DNA of 64,000 nucleotides. Source: Chrysoperla carnea (taxonomy: Eukaryota > Arthropoda > Insecta > Neuroptera > Chrysopidae). Under the pieces are notes generated by a model. The model worked only from the letters and a program-made list of their open reading frames with translations. It had not been told where the DNA came from and searched no databases. The stretch is from positions 65,078,181-65,142,180 of the forward strand of contig NC_058340.1 in the NCBI RefSeq assembly GCF_905475395.1, in the 5' to 3' direction. Below are positions 52,630-64,000 of this stretch, piece after piece. Made by a program: the position numbers and the translations under genes. Every line of letters begins with the position of its first letter. Position 1 is the stretch's first letter.

Positions 52630-53225
52630 ATTTTTATCCCCCGAACTAAAAAAGGGGGTGTTATGAGTATTATTACAGCTCTGTGTGTGTCTGTGTGTCT
52701 ATCTGTCTGTAGCATCGTAGCCCCTAAACGGATGAACTGATTTTAATTTTTTTGGTTTCATTTGAAAGGTAATTTAACGGAGATTTTCATGTGCGAGCTT
52801 AGAGTTTTGAACCCGAAAAAACTAAAACATTGGCGATGATCTTCAAAATTGATTCAGTGTGGAAAAGGCATGACATATAATTTTAACATATCAATAATTA
52901 CTATGGAAATGAATGGTCAAATAAACATGGCTCCATTTCGAAAAGTGAAATGGTAAAATAATTTGGTAAATCAAAACAATAATTCAAAAGAACAAAATCA
53001 ACTCAAATATTTCAATTTCAATTAAAATATTTCCAAAAATTTGTCCCAAAAAATGATAGCTGTCTAAGTATCCTTTTCATCTCATTCAAGTTTAAAGTGA
53101 TTATCTGAGTGTCCGTGTGTTTCTCAGTGACATCGTAGCCCTTGAACGATTGAACCTACTTGATTGAGAAAATTTTATTTTTTCCAAAAATCGGTTTATA
53201 AAAAATAAATCGCATTTTCTGGATA
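52630..53225 (+). repeat. Dispersed repeat family D, longer copy with TCTG/TGTG tract
   Basis: It begins near CCCCCGAACTAAAAAAGGGG, has a CTGTGTGTGTCTGTGTG / CTATCTGTCTG tract and an ATCGTAGCCCCTAAACGGAT block, then the part shared with 3300-3720. The ATCGTAGCCC block occurs twice (about 52715 and 53130), so the element may itself be two nested or tandem units. Confidence 0.85.
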
Positions 53226-53339
53226 GCAATATTGTCCATTAAAACTCGCTCAAAATTAAATTTTTTAAATTCCTTACACTTTAAAAATAGTATCACGAAA
53301 TTAAATTTAAACGTTTGAATGATGAATGTATGAATTTTT

Positions 53340-54700
53340 AAGGCTTTAGTAATTCCTTTATTTTTTTATTATTTGCAATATTTGAAATATTTATTTCAAA
53401 AATATATTTTTGTAAAAAATTATAAATGAATTTGAGTTTTTTTTATTTATTTATTTATTCGAATGTCATTTTTGAATTTTGATTATCGTTTGCGATATTT
53501 TTGTATAGAAGAAATTTTCAGAACTTTTGTAATATTTTTTTATATAATCGGAATTTGAAAGATTTGTAAAAAGTTTAAATTCTGGTTTGAACCTATGACG
53601 ACTATCGGAAACTGAATTTTGTCAAGCGGTAAAAAATAAATTTGAAATTAAAATTTTTTTCTCCAATTTTTGGTTTTGTAATTGTGAAGCTTAAATTCTA
53701 CACCGATTATTTTTGTTTTTTTTTCTTTACTAAAAGTCTAATCCATTTATTTAAAATATATTGTGCAAATTTTTTTTTTAAATATATTTTTTTTTTATTT
53801 AGAATATAAATATTAAATTTTTTGGGTTTTTTTTTTCATATTTATAGCCACAACGTTGAATTTAATAATAATAATAATTTACAAACTGATTTCTGTATTT
53901 TTTTTTTTTAATTTCTATATAGAATTTTTAATTTCTATTTTTCTTTTTAATAAAAAGTGCCTTAGAATATTTAAATGGCTTACAAAGCAAAAATATACTA
54001 ATTTTTTTTTTTAAATAATTCCAATAAAATTAATAGGAAATTTTGAATTGAATTTTTGAAGAATTATTGATGTTTTTTTTTTTGAGAATTTTAGGAACGA
54101 AGTATTTCAGTCCGTTTTTTAATGAATTTTGGTCAAAATGATTTGTATAGATTATTTTTATTGGAATTAAATTATTAATTTTTTGAGTATTTAAATTTTT
54201 TTCATTTAAATATTCAAATTGTAATTTTTGTTGTTTTTTGTTTATACATTTAAAAAAAATCTAATTTACATTTTTTTTTTGTATAATAATTAAATATAAA
54301 TAATTTTAAAATCACAGACATAAAAAGCAATAGCGGTTTGCTTTTACGTTTTTTTTTTTTTGGTAAATATTTTTTTTTCTATTTATAATTTTTGATTTTA
54401 TTAACAATATTCTTTTTTTTTTTATATTAATTACAATGAAAAATATACAGTAAATTTTTTATATATTTATTATATATATTTTTTCAAAATTTGTAATTCC
54501 GTATTGCTTGGTTTTTTTATTTTATTTTTAATTATTTTATTATTTTTCAACATGAAGTCATCCATCTTTTAAGTTTTTATTTTTTCTTTTAATTCCAACA
54601 AACACACTTTTTTTTTTTTATTTTGCACTGAATTGTTTTTGACTTTTTAACTTTTTTTTTTTTAAATAATTTTTATTTAATTTTTTATAAACAAATATTT
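53340..54700. other. Extremely T-rich tract
   Basis: For about 1.35 kb the + strand is dominated by T runs of 7-13 bases with few A runs, a strong strand asymmetry unlike the neighbouring A/T-balanced DNA. No gene was seen. Confidence 0.8.
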
Positions 54701-56579
54701 TTTTGACACATGTCACAGTCTTTATTTATTTTGTTGTTAATAGTAATAGTAGCACTTTGTTGTCGTAGAGTTAAGAAACGTTTTAAATAGCATTTGAATA
54801 CGTGATTAATTTTATTAATTAGAAATAAATTAGAAGATTGTTCGGACGCATTTTTATTATTATTATTGTAAATTATATTGTATTTTTTTGTAATGTGATG
54901 ATGATTTAATAACTGAAACAAAACGAAAATTGTATTAATTAATATTTATACTTAAAATGCAATTTTTTTAAATAGATTTTAATCACCCCATCGAACTCTA
55001 CAATTTTAGTTTAAGAACTTTTTGATTGGCTAGCTAAAAAATGAACTTTAAACCAATATAGATTAAAATGACTCACCCTGTATACGAGTGAAATATATGC
55101 AGTATATAAATTTTTATAAGGCCATGAAATTATTTGTGTTTAGTTTAAACCAGTTTAGTCTAAAACTAAATTAAATTTTTTAGCATTAGTTTATCAAACC
55201 TTTTATACCTACAAAACCATGTAAAAATTCAAAAAAATTAAATCGATTCAGGCCATACAATGTAAAATGGCACAATAAATTTTCATATATTCGATCAATG
55301 TCATTCGTATCGATAATGTAGGGTTAATAAGGGAGAATAGTAAAATTTTTATGGTAATTTTTCTGTATTGAAAAGAATGAATAAAGTATCCGTTTCCGAT
55401 TTGTTTGAATAAATTTTTCTCTCTATACTGAAAATAATAAAACGCGCATACATTTATTTATATATAAATTTTCCGTTTTTTCCTATAATATGAAACCATA
55501 TTTTCACCGACACCTTGACGAAGTAATAAATTTTAATGCTATATTATTATTTAATTTTATTTATATCATCGAATATAAATTATTTGTGGTGTACATGACT
55601 TTTAGATGGCACACCAATAACTTTCTGATTCAGAAAATTTTAGAAATCATTGATCAATAACAGTAAAATTTATACTTTTAATAAATATTTTCACCTTGAA
55701 ACGTCCTTACCTACGTTTCAATTTGATTCAATTATCCAGCGACATACATTTGCGAGAGTGGCAGACAAATAAATGTCAAAACACTACATTTTTTGGAAAT
55801 ATTGTTAAAATATCGTTAATACACCAAAACTATTATTTCGTTTTTCAAGATGAAAACAAGAGTTTTACTTTCGGAAAAGTAACAAAATTATTCAACTTCG
55901 CCTGTACTTTGTATAGAAAAGTCAAACATTATAATAAAATATATATTGTAGTTTATGTATTGTATCCGGTAATGGCTACTTTCCAACTTGTCCTATAATT
56001 TCCGGCTGTAGAATTTAATATTGTTATTTATTGTATTTATTTGTAGTATAAAAGAAAATGACGTGGAAAATTTTTTTTTTTCATCGATAATGTAAAATTT
56101 TTGTTTAATGTAGAAGAAAATATTCTTGGCTATGAAATTATATAATCGATTAAGTCACATTAAATTACAGGGCGTTGGAGATAATCAATTTTGGAGTGGC
56201 AAAATTTCTGACTTGTGTAAAATAGTCCCATGTTCGATTTGTTTGGATAAGAATGTTGATCAATTTTGAAATATTAAATAAACACTTTTAATCTGTGGGA
56301 GAAAATGCGTTTTTTATGGCATATTCGCTATTACTTGGCCTTGAATTGTGGCTCACCGACGAAAATCGATTATGTTTTTCTTTACATTCAAAAAAACTTC
56401 AGAAAATACCATCCAATCCGTTTTTACTTCTAATTAAATGATATCTTTTGAGTCGGGGAGCAAAGAATTTGTCTATGAAAAAACTGAAATTGTATTAAAG
56501 CGGATATACTAGCTAATTAAAAGACTAAAATTACTAAATTTACGCTACTTTTGAGAGTCTTACGAATTGAGAAAAGTCT

Positions 56580-56925
56580 CACGAACTAACTTTGTCCTCA
56601 AGCTTCAGGCTTCATGTGTCCAATTCTTTCTCGAAGGGAAACGTGTTCCTGAATAATATAAAATATTGTTTCGTATTTATTTTTTTTGAAAATTGACTCT
56701 TCGAACTAATTTGAAAATATCTGTCTCTTGACCCGTTCAATTCTTAAAAGTCTTACTAAAGGCATTGTCTTCAAACTACAGGCTTCATGGGTTCAATTCT
56801 TTCTCGAAAGAGAACGTGTTCCTTATTAATGTGAAATTCTGGTTCGTATTTATTTTATTTTAAAATTGACGCTCCGAACTAGCTTCTATAAGCATTATCT
56901 GTCTTTTAACTCGTCAGCAAGCGTT
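56580..56925 (+). repeat. Tandem duplication, 173-bp period
   Basis: CAGGCTTCATG starts at 56606 and 56779. Both copies continue CAATTCTTTCTCGAA..G.. AACGTGTTCCT and TTCGTATTTATTTT. A weaker third match (TTCGCGAAGGAATAAGTGTT) lies near 57100. Confidence 0.85.
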
Positions 56926-58715
56926 TTATGAGCATTTTTCTCACGCTTGAATTAAAATATAAATAACTTTTATAAACTTTTTCAATGTTCATATAATTTT
57001 ATCTATCCTCGAATTATTTCAAATTTTTCCAACCTATCTACAGTTTGTAAAAGTTTATGAACAGGCAAAAGAGGAGACATGTTAGTGCTCCACATATTTT
57101 CGCGAAGGAATAAGTGTTCGTGTATGGCATGCTAATTGAAAGGTGTTTTAAAACTTTTTAACCTAAATTTAGTTTATTTTCCTTTTGTATCCAAGTAGTT
57201 AGTTAAATTAATTAAATAATTCATTCATTCGTCAATGCATTAAATCTATCCGAAGACCATTATCAGTACCTACGCCATAGGTACCTACAATAGTGTGCAA
57301 AAGAAATGTATTTATTGAAATGTATTATTAATAAAACAAAGATAAATAATCGTAGAATAGCGTGATAAAATTGTGATAACGTGAAGGATATGTTTTGTAT
57401 GTGTTCATAAGTGAATAAAATGTCATGTAGATACTTATTATAATACCAAAGTCAGACTACTATACCTACCGCTACCATAATATAGTTGAGAGAGCTTACA
57501 TGCAATATTATTACAATTTTAGAATTGCAGATGGTTAATCAACTTATTATATATACACGATTATCTAGGGAGTGTCTGACCGGATATCCGATTTACTTGT
57601 TGTGGTTAAAATGCATTGACACGATATATATATTTTGCCAACAACTAAAATAACTTATTATTAGATTATTATTGCTTCTTTATAGGGTATTGTCATTCAT
57701 AGTTGATGGCCTTCAAGATTTTCTCAGCATGACGATAGTCAATCATGGGGACTGTCGACAGAAGTGAAAACTTAAAACTTTGGAGTAATTATGGTTTTAT
57801 TTTTTATTTAATTTTGTAATTAATTATAGAATGAATAATTAATATTTCATCTGTGAGCAGTAATCAGAAGTTATCAAAGATCAGAATCACGTAGACAATT
57901 GAACAGCTTTAATTAATATTACATAGGAGTCGCTTTTTGAATTGAAAAAAGTTAGTTTCCTAGGTTACGATGTTATGTGTAGCTATCTATATTCAAAGCA
58001 TGATTACGCGAATCTATAAGCTTTTACTCTAGCAAAAATCGCCCTAATGTAATGCTCCTATAGCAGTTTTCACTTCAAAAAATTGTCTTTAAAAATTTTT
58101 TCTCAAATTTTTTTATTAATATGTGGGCAGCTCTAATAAATACATTCCATGAATGTTCTACGAAGATTATTTGATTGTTGCTGAAACAAAATACTACATC
58201 GTTTGCTAGAGCAATTTTTTAAAACCAATACCACCTCCAGTAAGAAAGGTTCACGAAGCTGACAACATCACACAGGGAATAAAATAATTTTCTAGGTATA
58301 CAGAAGGTCATGAAGTATAATAGACTGGAATTCACGATTGATCCTGTATTGTACGCATAGCTGAGCGTTCCATTTTCTGTGCCTTCGATTTCAAAAACGG
58401 TTCAGTGTATAAAAAGAGTTTCAGACTAAATTTGTAGAGAATTTTAACCTCTACAACTTTTATAATAAATTTAAATACGATTTAAGGCAAACGAAACGAC
58501 ATAGTCTCAAAAAACTGACTTCTGCGGCCTTGACACAACATTTGTACTATCAAAATAAAGGTTTATACAAATATTCAGCTTATTTCGTTCCGTTCCGATT
58601 CCGAGGTTGATCCCATTTTTTGACTAAGATGAGTGGGAGTCGCATCACACACAATAAATTTTCTACAGAGCCTTTCTTTGTCTTATTCATAAGAACGTCA
58701 ATAAAAACTCTTATT

Positions 58716-58770
58716 ATATATATTAGAATATTAGAATATTAGAATTAGTCTTATTTTATATATTAGAATG
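58716..58770 (+). repeat. TATTAGAA microsatellite-like stretch
   Basis: TATTAGAA recurs several times with interruptions, including a longer TCTTAT..TATATATTAGAAT duplication. Confidence 0.7.
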
Positions 58771-58934
58771 GCTAACGAGATTCTTTACAAACGGTATATT
58801 ATTAGAAATAGTTGTGTAGTAATGTAAAGCTTTCAAAAACACATTATTTGGCTTTTAAATTTTGGCCAATAAATGTGGACAGAACGAAGTCTGTCGAGGC
58901 AGCTAGCTAGAAATAAATGAGTGCATAATATTTA

Positions 58935-58936
58935 CC
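58935..58936 (-). other. Strong splice donor just downstream of the stop codon
   Basis: On the - strand CAGAG|GTAAAT occurs about ten bases after the in-frame TAG (58947-58945). It could mark a 3' UTR intron or an isoform joining a further exon in another frame. It could also be a chance match. Confidence 0.4.
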
Positions 58937-58944
58937 TCTGACTG

Positions 58945-61432
58945 CTACGATGTACTATCATGGCCTTTAATATCTGTCGAAGTCACTACTAAATTACTAC
59001 ATTTATTACTCTTTTTATTTGCAGTTTGCTGTTGATTGGCGGTCTGTTGTTGTTGTTGTTGGATTGATGACGTAGTATTATGTAAATGATGATGTTGATG
59101 ATGTAATAATAATTTTGTTTCTTCAGTTGGTGATGCCGAATCTTGGTCACGTTCATCCTGATCCATTGATGGTGGCGGTGGACATATATATAATGGTATT
59201 TCGTTGTTTTGTGTTGTTGCACTGTTATCTTTATTATTATATTTAATTGTTGTATCATTGTTACTATGTGTTACTGTTAAAATGTCATCTAATAAAAATA
59301 ATGGTGATTTTAATTGTTTTTTATTATGGTTGCCATTGTTGTAATTGTCTTGATGATGATATTTTAATGGAAGCGCTGATGGTTTATTTGATTTTGTTGC
59401 CATTCCCGTTGAACCTAGAAACAGAAGTCAATGCACAGTTTCATAATAAATCATAATTAAAATGGCTCGTAAAATGGATGGAAAAGAGGAATGGTTTTTG
59501 AAAGGATCATAACCAGTAATGTGAGTAGTGTTCATATCAGAGTTCAGGCACATTTTTTGGGGTAAGAACCGGTCTCTGTGTCTAAAGCTCGTATGGTCGA
59601 ACTCGACTCCTGTTGCGATTGTATTTTTTTCAATTCTCTTTCATTAAAATAGCACTTCATAAATTACCAAGAATAGAATAGTTTCTGAGAAACTAGAAAA
59701 ATTGAACTTTATATGGTTGGAACAAGAGGAAAGTTGAGCCTATGAATTTTGATATCTTTGGTACAAACCTAACGACCGATGTCTACGTTGAATTGGTGGT
59801 GATACAGATTTCGCTAGTAATGGATATTTCGCTGGTGAATAATCACTACCGGATCCACTGCCAGCATCCATTCCACCACAACCATTATCAGATACACCAG
59901 ATGCAGATATGTTATCAGATATGAGTCGTTCACTTTCTGGATCTTCATAGCCACCAATATTACGACCATTCCGATCGTTCCGATGATGATGATGGTGATG
60001 ATGTCCACCTCCGCCACTATCGGTCTTCTTCAATATTGACTTTGAACGTTTATGGGTGTCACCTAATTGTGGACTTACTGGTCGATCAATTGAATCCACT
60101 GATAAACTTGATTTGCTGCTGCCATTTTTACCTGAAAACATTAGGTCGAGAAATTAAAAATGGTTGAAATTGTCAAAATCAAACTAGTCCCACCACAAGA
60201 CTCATGATTTGAGATTAAATTTTATTGGAAGATTGTAGATTCGTGGCAAAAATTCAATGAAGCAATTAAAAGAAGCAATACTTCAGAATCGGAAATTTAT
60301 TCTTTAAGGAATTCTGGAGACATTTGACCGACAGTCGTTCTGCAAATAGTAGTCTGGAACCTTTCCTGATTTTGAACTGATATTCTATGAAAATCATGCT
60401 ATCAAAGATTTGCGGAAAAGGTTCAAAAGAGAAATAAGAAAAGCAGAACGTAAGAATCTGAATCTGTGTGAAATACATTAATAACATTTGGGAAAATGAA
60501 TGAAAAATTTGTATGAAGGTGATTTCAAGGGATATGCTTACCACTTTTAGTTCCAGTTAACGATTGGAGACTAAACAAATGTTGATTGATAATTTTGGTA
60601 GCCGATGCAAAACTTTTGGTACTTGGAATAAACGATGATGATTTCCTACTCGTCTTACGAATTTCCAAACTTTCCTGAGACACACGATCACTACCCAATG
60701 GGGGATTTGTACCACCAAAACGTGCCCGCTGTTTGATACCCTGAAACAAACAAAAAATTGAAGCAAAACCATAAAACTTATATTTTAAAGAACTCTATGA
60801 AACAGTGTTACCTGTTGAAATCTAGTTTTTCTATGCTTCGGTAACGGTGTATCATTTAAACTGCCACGACTACCACGTTCAACAGTACCACCAAATCCAC
60901 GAAATGCTTCTTCCATTGGTGATGTACCTAAACTACGTAAAGCGGTATCACCTGATGCAGATTTTTTAACAACACCGGCACCTCGTGGTGGTAACGCGAC
61001 GACAACACCAGCATTATTCCCACTGTCATCATTCTTATCGAATGGATTCACATATAAATTACTGTCACCAGGAGTTGCAGCAGCTGATGTTGGCATGGCA
61101 CATGAATTATCTACAATATCTGATTTCAAATCGTCTTGCGAATGGAATGGATGTGTATTACAACTAGCGTAGGTATCAGAACTGTCGATACTTCCAATAT
61201 CTCCACCACCGTTATTGTTATTTTGTGGTACCGTGGCAGTTGACGCTTGACGTAGAGTGAGTACATCGGAAGTATCTCGACGATCTCCAGCTCCCATCAT
61301 TATCATACTTTGCATGCTACTGGTTAAGTTTGCTTGATGCCGTAACATTTTCATCTCCAAACAAACAGTTTGCTTTAGATCACTGGATGGTAATGGCAAT
61401 AAATCTTCTGGATCGGTAAACTCCTTATAATC
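58945..61432 (-). CDS. C-terminal four exons of an unidentified Ser/His/Gln-rich protein (5' part outside window)
   Basis: On the - strand the exons are 61432-60812 (207 codons, entered in phase 0 after CCTTCAG), 60740-60542, 60131-59769 and 59414-58945. Donors are GTAACA, GTAAGC and GTTTGT, and phases 0/1/1 keep one frame of 550 residues to a TAG. Upstream exons are not in the window, so the N terminus is missing. I do not recognise the protein. It starts DYKEFTDPEDLLPLPSSDLK and contains an LEMKMLRHQ stretch. Further on come basophilic-kinase-like Ser motifs (RKTSRKSSSF, HKRSKSILKK), a run of seven His after Gly4, PPPP, a HHQHHHLH stretch and a Q6 run. There is no obvious transmembrane helix or enzyme domain, so this looks like a disordered cytoplasmic tail or scaffold region. 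The frame is supported by codon-level low-complexity patterns that stay open across all four exons. A strong donor (GTAAAT) lies just past the stop, so alternative 3' splicing is possible. Confidence 0.82.
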
Positions 61433-62261
61433 CTGAAGGATAATAAAATAGAAATTTTACAATTAAGGCAGTTTTTTTTATCTCGATTATTCTCAACAAA
61501 AATTACTGTTTTTGAAGGAAATGGTTGAGAAATGTGAATGCCTGCCTTTCAAGGTTTCTTTTATATTAATTTTGATTCATAATTGGGAAAAGTTGTTTGG
61601 CGGGGAGTAAAATTTTGAAGTTTGGATGAATGTTAAGTAAATAAATTTTTAGTACAGGCTACTTTAATATTGAAATGTATCCCCGAATTTCGAGAGGGAA
61701 CAATTTTGTAGTAGTATCCTAAAAAAAATTATTATTCTTGGTTTGACTTATGCCCTTATGCCAAGATGAAAATTCGTGAGAATTTGAGTGATGCGTTGAG
61801 AAGAATTTTTTTTTTAAAGTGAAACTTTTTATGGGACGTTTTTGTCATGAGAGTTAACTCGTAGAGTTTAACAACATTGTTAAACTCCTTGTCTCTTTCT
61901 TATTACCATTTACTCCAGCAGAGTGAGAGAGGCCGTGGGACTTGATAACTGTACATATACCATTTATTTATTAATTATTTATTAAACAAGTTATTATAGT
62001 TCAAACCTACTTACATTTAAATCTTATATGTCGATCTTTATTTATTAAATGTTATTAAAGTACATATACCATTATAAAGTACTGTACATATACCATTTAT
62101 TTATTAAACAAGGATAGTTCAAACCTACTTAAATTTAAATCTTATATGTCGATCTTTATTTATTAAATGTTTTTACAATAAATTGTAAATGTTTGTATCT
62201 ACTATCTTTTTTACTTATATAGTTCTTTTCTTAATGTAGAATGTTTATGTATATGTAATAT
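61433..62261 (-). other. Intron upstream of the visible - strand exons
   Basis: It ends at the CCTTCAG acceptor (61433-61439 on +). It holds the 133-bp tandem duplication. The donor and preceding exon are not within the window as far as I can see. Confidence 0.6.
61951..62171 (+). repeat. Tandem duplication, 133-bp spacing
   Basis: GTACATATACCATTTATTTA starts at 61951 and again at 62084. Both copies continue through AGTTCAAACCTACTTA and ATCTTATATGTCGATCTTTA. The second copy lacks an internal segment and the tail. Confidence 0.88.
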
Positions 62262-62882
62262 ATATATATATATGTATATGTCTATTAAATTATTTCATAT
62301 TAAAAATTTTTTAATATTGTTTTTATTCTCAGTTATTGTCAATGAAGATACAAAAAATGTATGCGTCAGTCCAAAACTAACAGCGTCAAAAGTGAAACTT
62401 TTTATGTAATTCAAAAACTGTCAATGAGTGTACAAAAAAATACATTGCAGCAAAGAAAAATTGACTGGAAATTATAATAAAAATGATTTATAATAAAAAT
62501 CAAGAAAAATCTACAGACTATCCCGAATTAATTACTACGGAAGTTTCACTCGTACGTACTATTATTTACATATACATAAAACTATATACGTACAAGTGAA
62601 ACTTCCGTAGTAATTAATTCGGGATAGTCTGTAGATTTTTCTTCATTTTTATTATAAATCATTTTTATTATAATTTCCAGTCAATTTTTCTTTGCTGCAA
62701 TGTATTTTTTTGTACACTCATTGACAGTTTTTGAATTACATAAAAAGTTTCACTTTTGACGCTGTTAGTTTTGGACTGACGCATACATTTTTTGTATCTT
62801 CATTGACAATAACTGAGAATAAAAACAATATTAAAAAATTTTTAATATGAAATAATTTAATAGACATATACATATATATAGA
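62262..62882. mobile_element. Near-perfect 620-bp palindrome (fold-back element)
   Basis: Every position x pairs with 125145-x without gaps. For example, 62363 GCGTCAGTCC pairs with 62773 GGACTGACGC, and 62539-62550 pairs with the segment at 62595-62606. The arms are about 297 bases and the loop about 28 bases (62559-62586). Very few mismatches were found. The ends run into TATATATGTATATG repeats. It lies in the intron upstream of the visible exons of the - strand gene. Confidence 0.95.
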
Positions 62883-62932
62883 CATATACATATATATACT
62901 GTTAGTTTTGGACTGACGCATACATTTTTAAA
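62881..62932 (+). repeat. Tandem re-duplication of part of the palindrome's right arm
   Basis: GACATATACATATATATA (62863) recurs at 62881, followed by CTGTTAGTTTTGGACTGACG, which is also at 62762-62781. This is a partial second copy fused to the end of the palindrome. Confidence 0.85.
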
Positions 62933-64000
62933 TACTAATTTTCTAATCCATCAGAAACTGTCTTCGTTTATAATTTCTATATCAAATAATATTTATTCAA
63001 TTTTGATATTAATTATCGTAATTAATGCTAACGGAACCCAAATAGAAAATTTCCTTTTTCAGAAAGTATATAAACTTAATTTTAATTCCTTAATTTACTT
63101 TTTATTTCAATTTACACGCAATTTTAGTGTCAATTTTTAAATTATAATACAAAGGTTGTTCTCTTAAAATATAATATTTATATTTTTGTAATAAATTTAT
63201 TAGGCTATTATAAATTATAGGGCAGATAAAATTATTATTTAACTGGCCTAATAAATTGAATAAATTGGTTTTTGTATATTAATTGACGTCCGTCGATGTC
63301 AAAGATCTCCTGCTGTTCTTAAACAGCTCCAAATGGTTCATGGAGTAGTGACCGGGGATGGACCAGCCCTTTTACGGTATCACAACGGACCCTATGGTCC
63401 CACCCTAGGACAGCCACTCTAACCTATATTAATTGACGATATAACTGACGATATAAGAGAATTGTATAAGCGGAATCATTATTATATTTAACTTAAGGAC
63501 GTTCATGCATCAACGATTTTAATAGAGATATAAAAAGAAAATTATGATAATATAGAAGTTTAAATGTTATGGAATAATTTAAGAAAGAGAAAATATATTG
63601 TTATCGAATGAATTTCGTTTAAAAAGTGACAAAAAACACGGTTTAACTTTTAACATGGTACTAAATGGAAAATATAAAGCGATATTTCTCAAAAATAATA
63701 TCGATAACTATACTTGAAACTTTTTCCAGTTAATAAGAGTTTAAACTTTTAACAGAATTTCATAAAATTTTTCAATTTTCTACTAATTTAAAATTATAAG
63801 AAACATGCATACTATTTCCCTGTCATTTTATTTGTTCAGTACTGTAATAATTATAATTTTTTGTTTTCATTCATTGGTTTTAAACACGAAAGCATATTTT
63901 TTTTGTTTTTTTCGTATAATAATTTCATATTATGAGTAATTATCATTTCCCTTCAGAGTTTACCCTATACATATAAGTGACTACAAATCATATGGGGGGA
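62933..64000. other. Right edge, no exon seen
   Basis: A/T-rich DNA with the inverted retroelement fragment at 63325-63428. It is probably still intron of the - strand gene, inferred only from the missing 5' exons. Confidence 0.45.
63325..63428 (-). repeat. Insect TAGGTTAG-type retroelement fragment, - copy
   Basis: GTATCACAACGGACCCTATG followed by GACAGCCACTCTAACCTA is the reverse complement of the start of the 44472 copy (TAGGTTA..TGGCTG, CATAG..CC.TTGTGATAC). Confidence 0.65.

Larger units (their letters stand above)
54701..58934. other. Intergenic between the P450 and the - strand gene
   Basis: Apart from the 173-bp tandem duplication and the TATTAGAA stretch I see no feature. It includes the 3' flank of the - strand gene, with no clear polyadenylation signal close to its stop. 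Confidence 0.5.

Noticed and set aside
55696..55998. 100-codon open frame on +
   Set aside because: No motif, no supporting neighbour exons, and apparently no ATG at its start.
58989..59258. 89-codon frame overlapping the last exon of the - strand gene
   Set aside because: It is a shadow in another frame. The chosen frame is fixed by the splice phases of four exons and stays open to the stop.
59742..61167. Open frames on + opposite the - strand exons
   Set aside because: They are antisense shadows caused by the low-complexity His/Gly/Ser codons.
1..64000. tRNA, rRNA, CRISPR or viral genes
   Set aside because: By eye I found no tRNA B-box-like sequence in context, no rRNA block, no regularly spaced direct repeats with unique spacers, and no viral protein.

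Overview
This window looks like nuclear DNA from an insect. It is strongly A+T-rich, its genes are split by introns with GT..AG sites and T-rich acceptors, it contains an arthropod-type torso-like gene and a CYP4-clan cytochrome P450, and its intergenic DNA is crowded with short non-autonomous repeats. No bacterial, viral, CRISPR, rRNA or tRNA feature was recognised. The species cannot be fixed from the sequence alone.

Layout. Bases 1-30.7 kb hold no convincing coding exon but many repeat copies: a 0.6-0.7 kb element with short terminal inverted repeats and a (TCCG)n core, several fold-back MITE-like elements, a Tc1/mariner-like MITE, a long dispersed repeat, and a 5'-truncated LINE tail at 28.35-28.65 kb. 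Torso-like (tsl) lies on the + strand at 30743-35347 in two coding exons, with a 3.4 kb intron full of satellite-like repeats. From 35.8 to 45.4 kb there is intergenic DNA with tandem duplications and a retroelement-like fragment. A complete 11-exon CYP4-clan P450 occupies 45520-48181 (+), followed by a large imperfect palindrome. From 49 to 58.9 kb there is more repeat-bearing intergenic DNA, including a very T-rich tract. The last four exons of a large, low-complexity, Ser/His/Gln-rich protein lie on the - strand (61432 down to 58945). Its upstream intron carries a near-perfect 0.6 kb palindrome.

The three genes do not form a functional cluster. Tsl is a secreted MACPF-domain protein known from terminal patterning and Torso-pathway signalling. 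The P450 is an ER-anchored monooxygenase. The third is unidentified. The most unusual content is the repeat landscape: at least nine dispersed families have two or more copies inside 64 kb, several in opposite orientations, and seven fold-back structures are visible.
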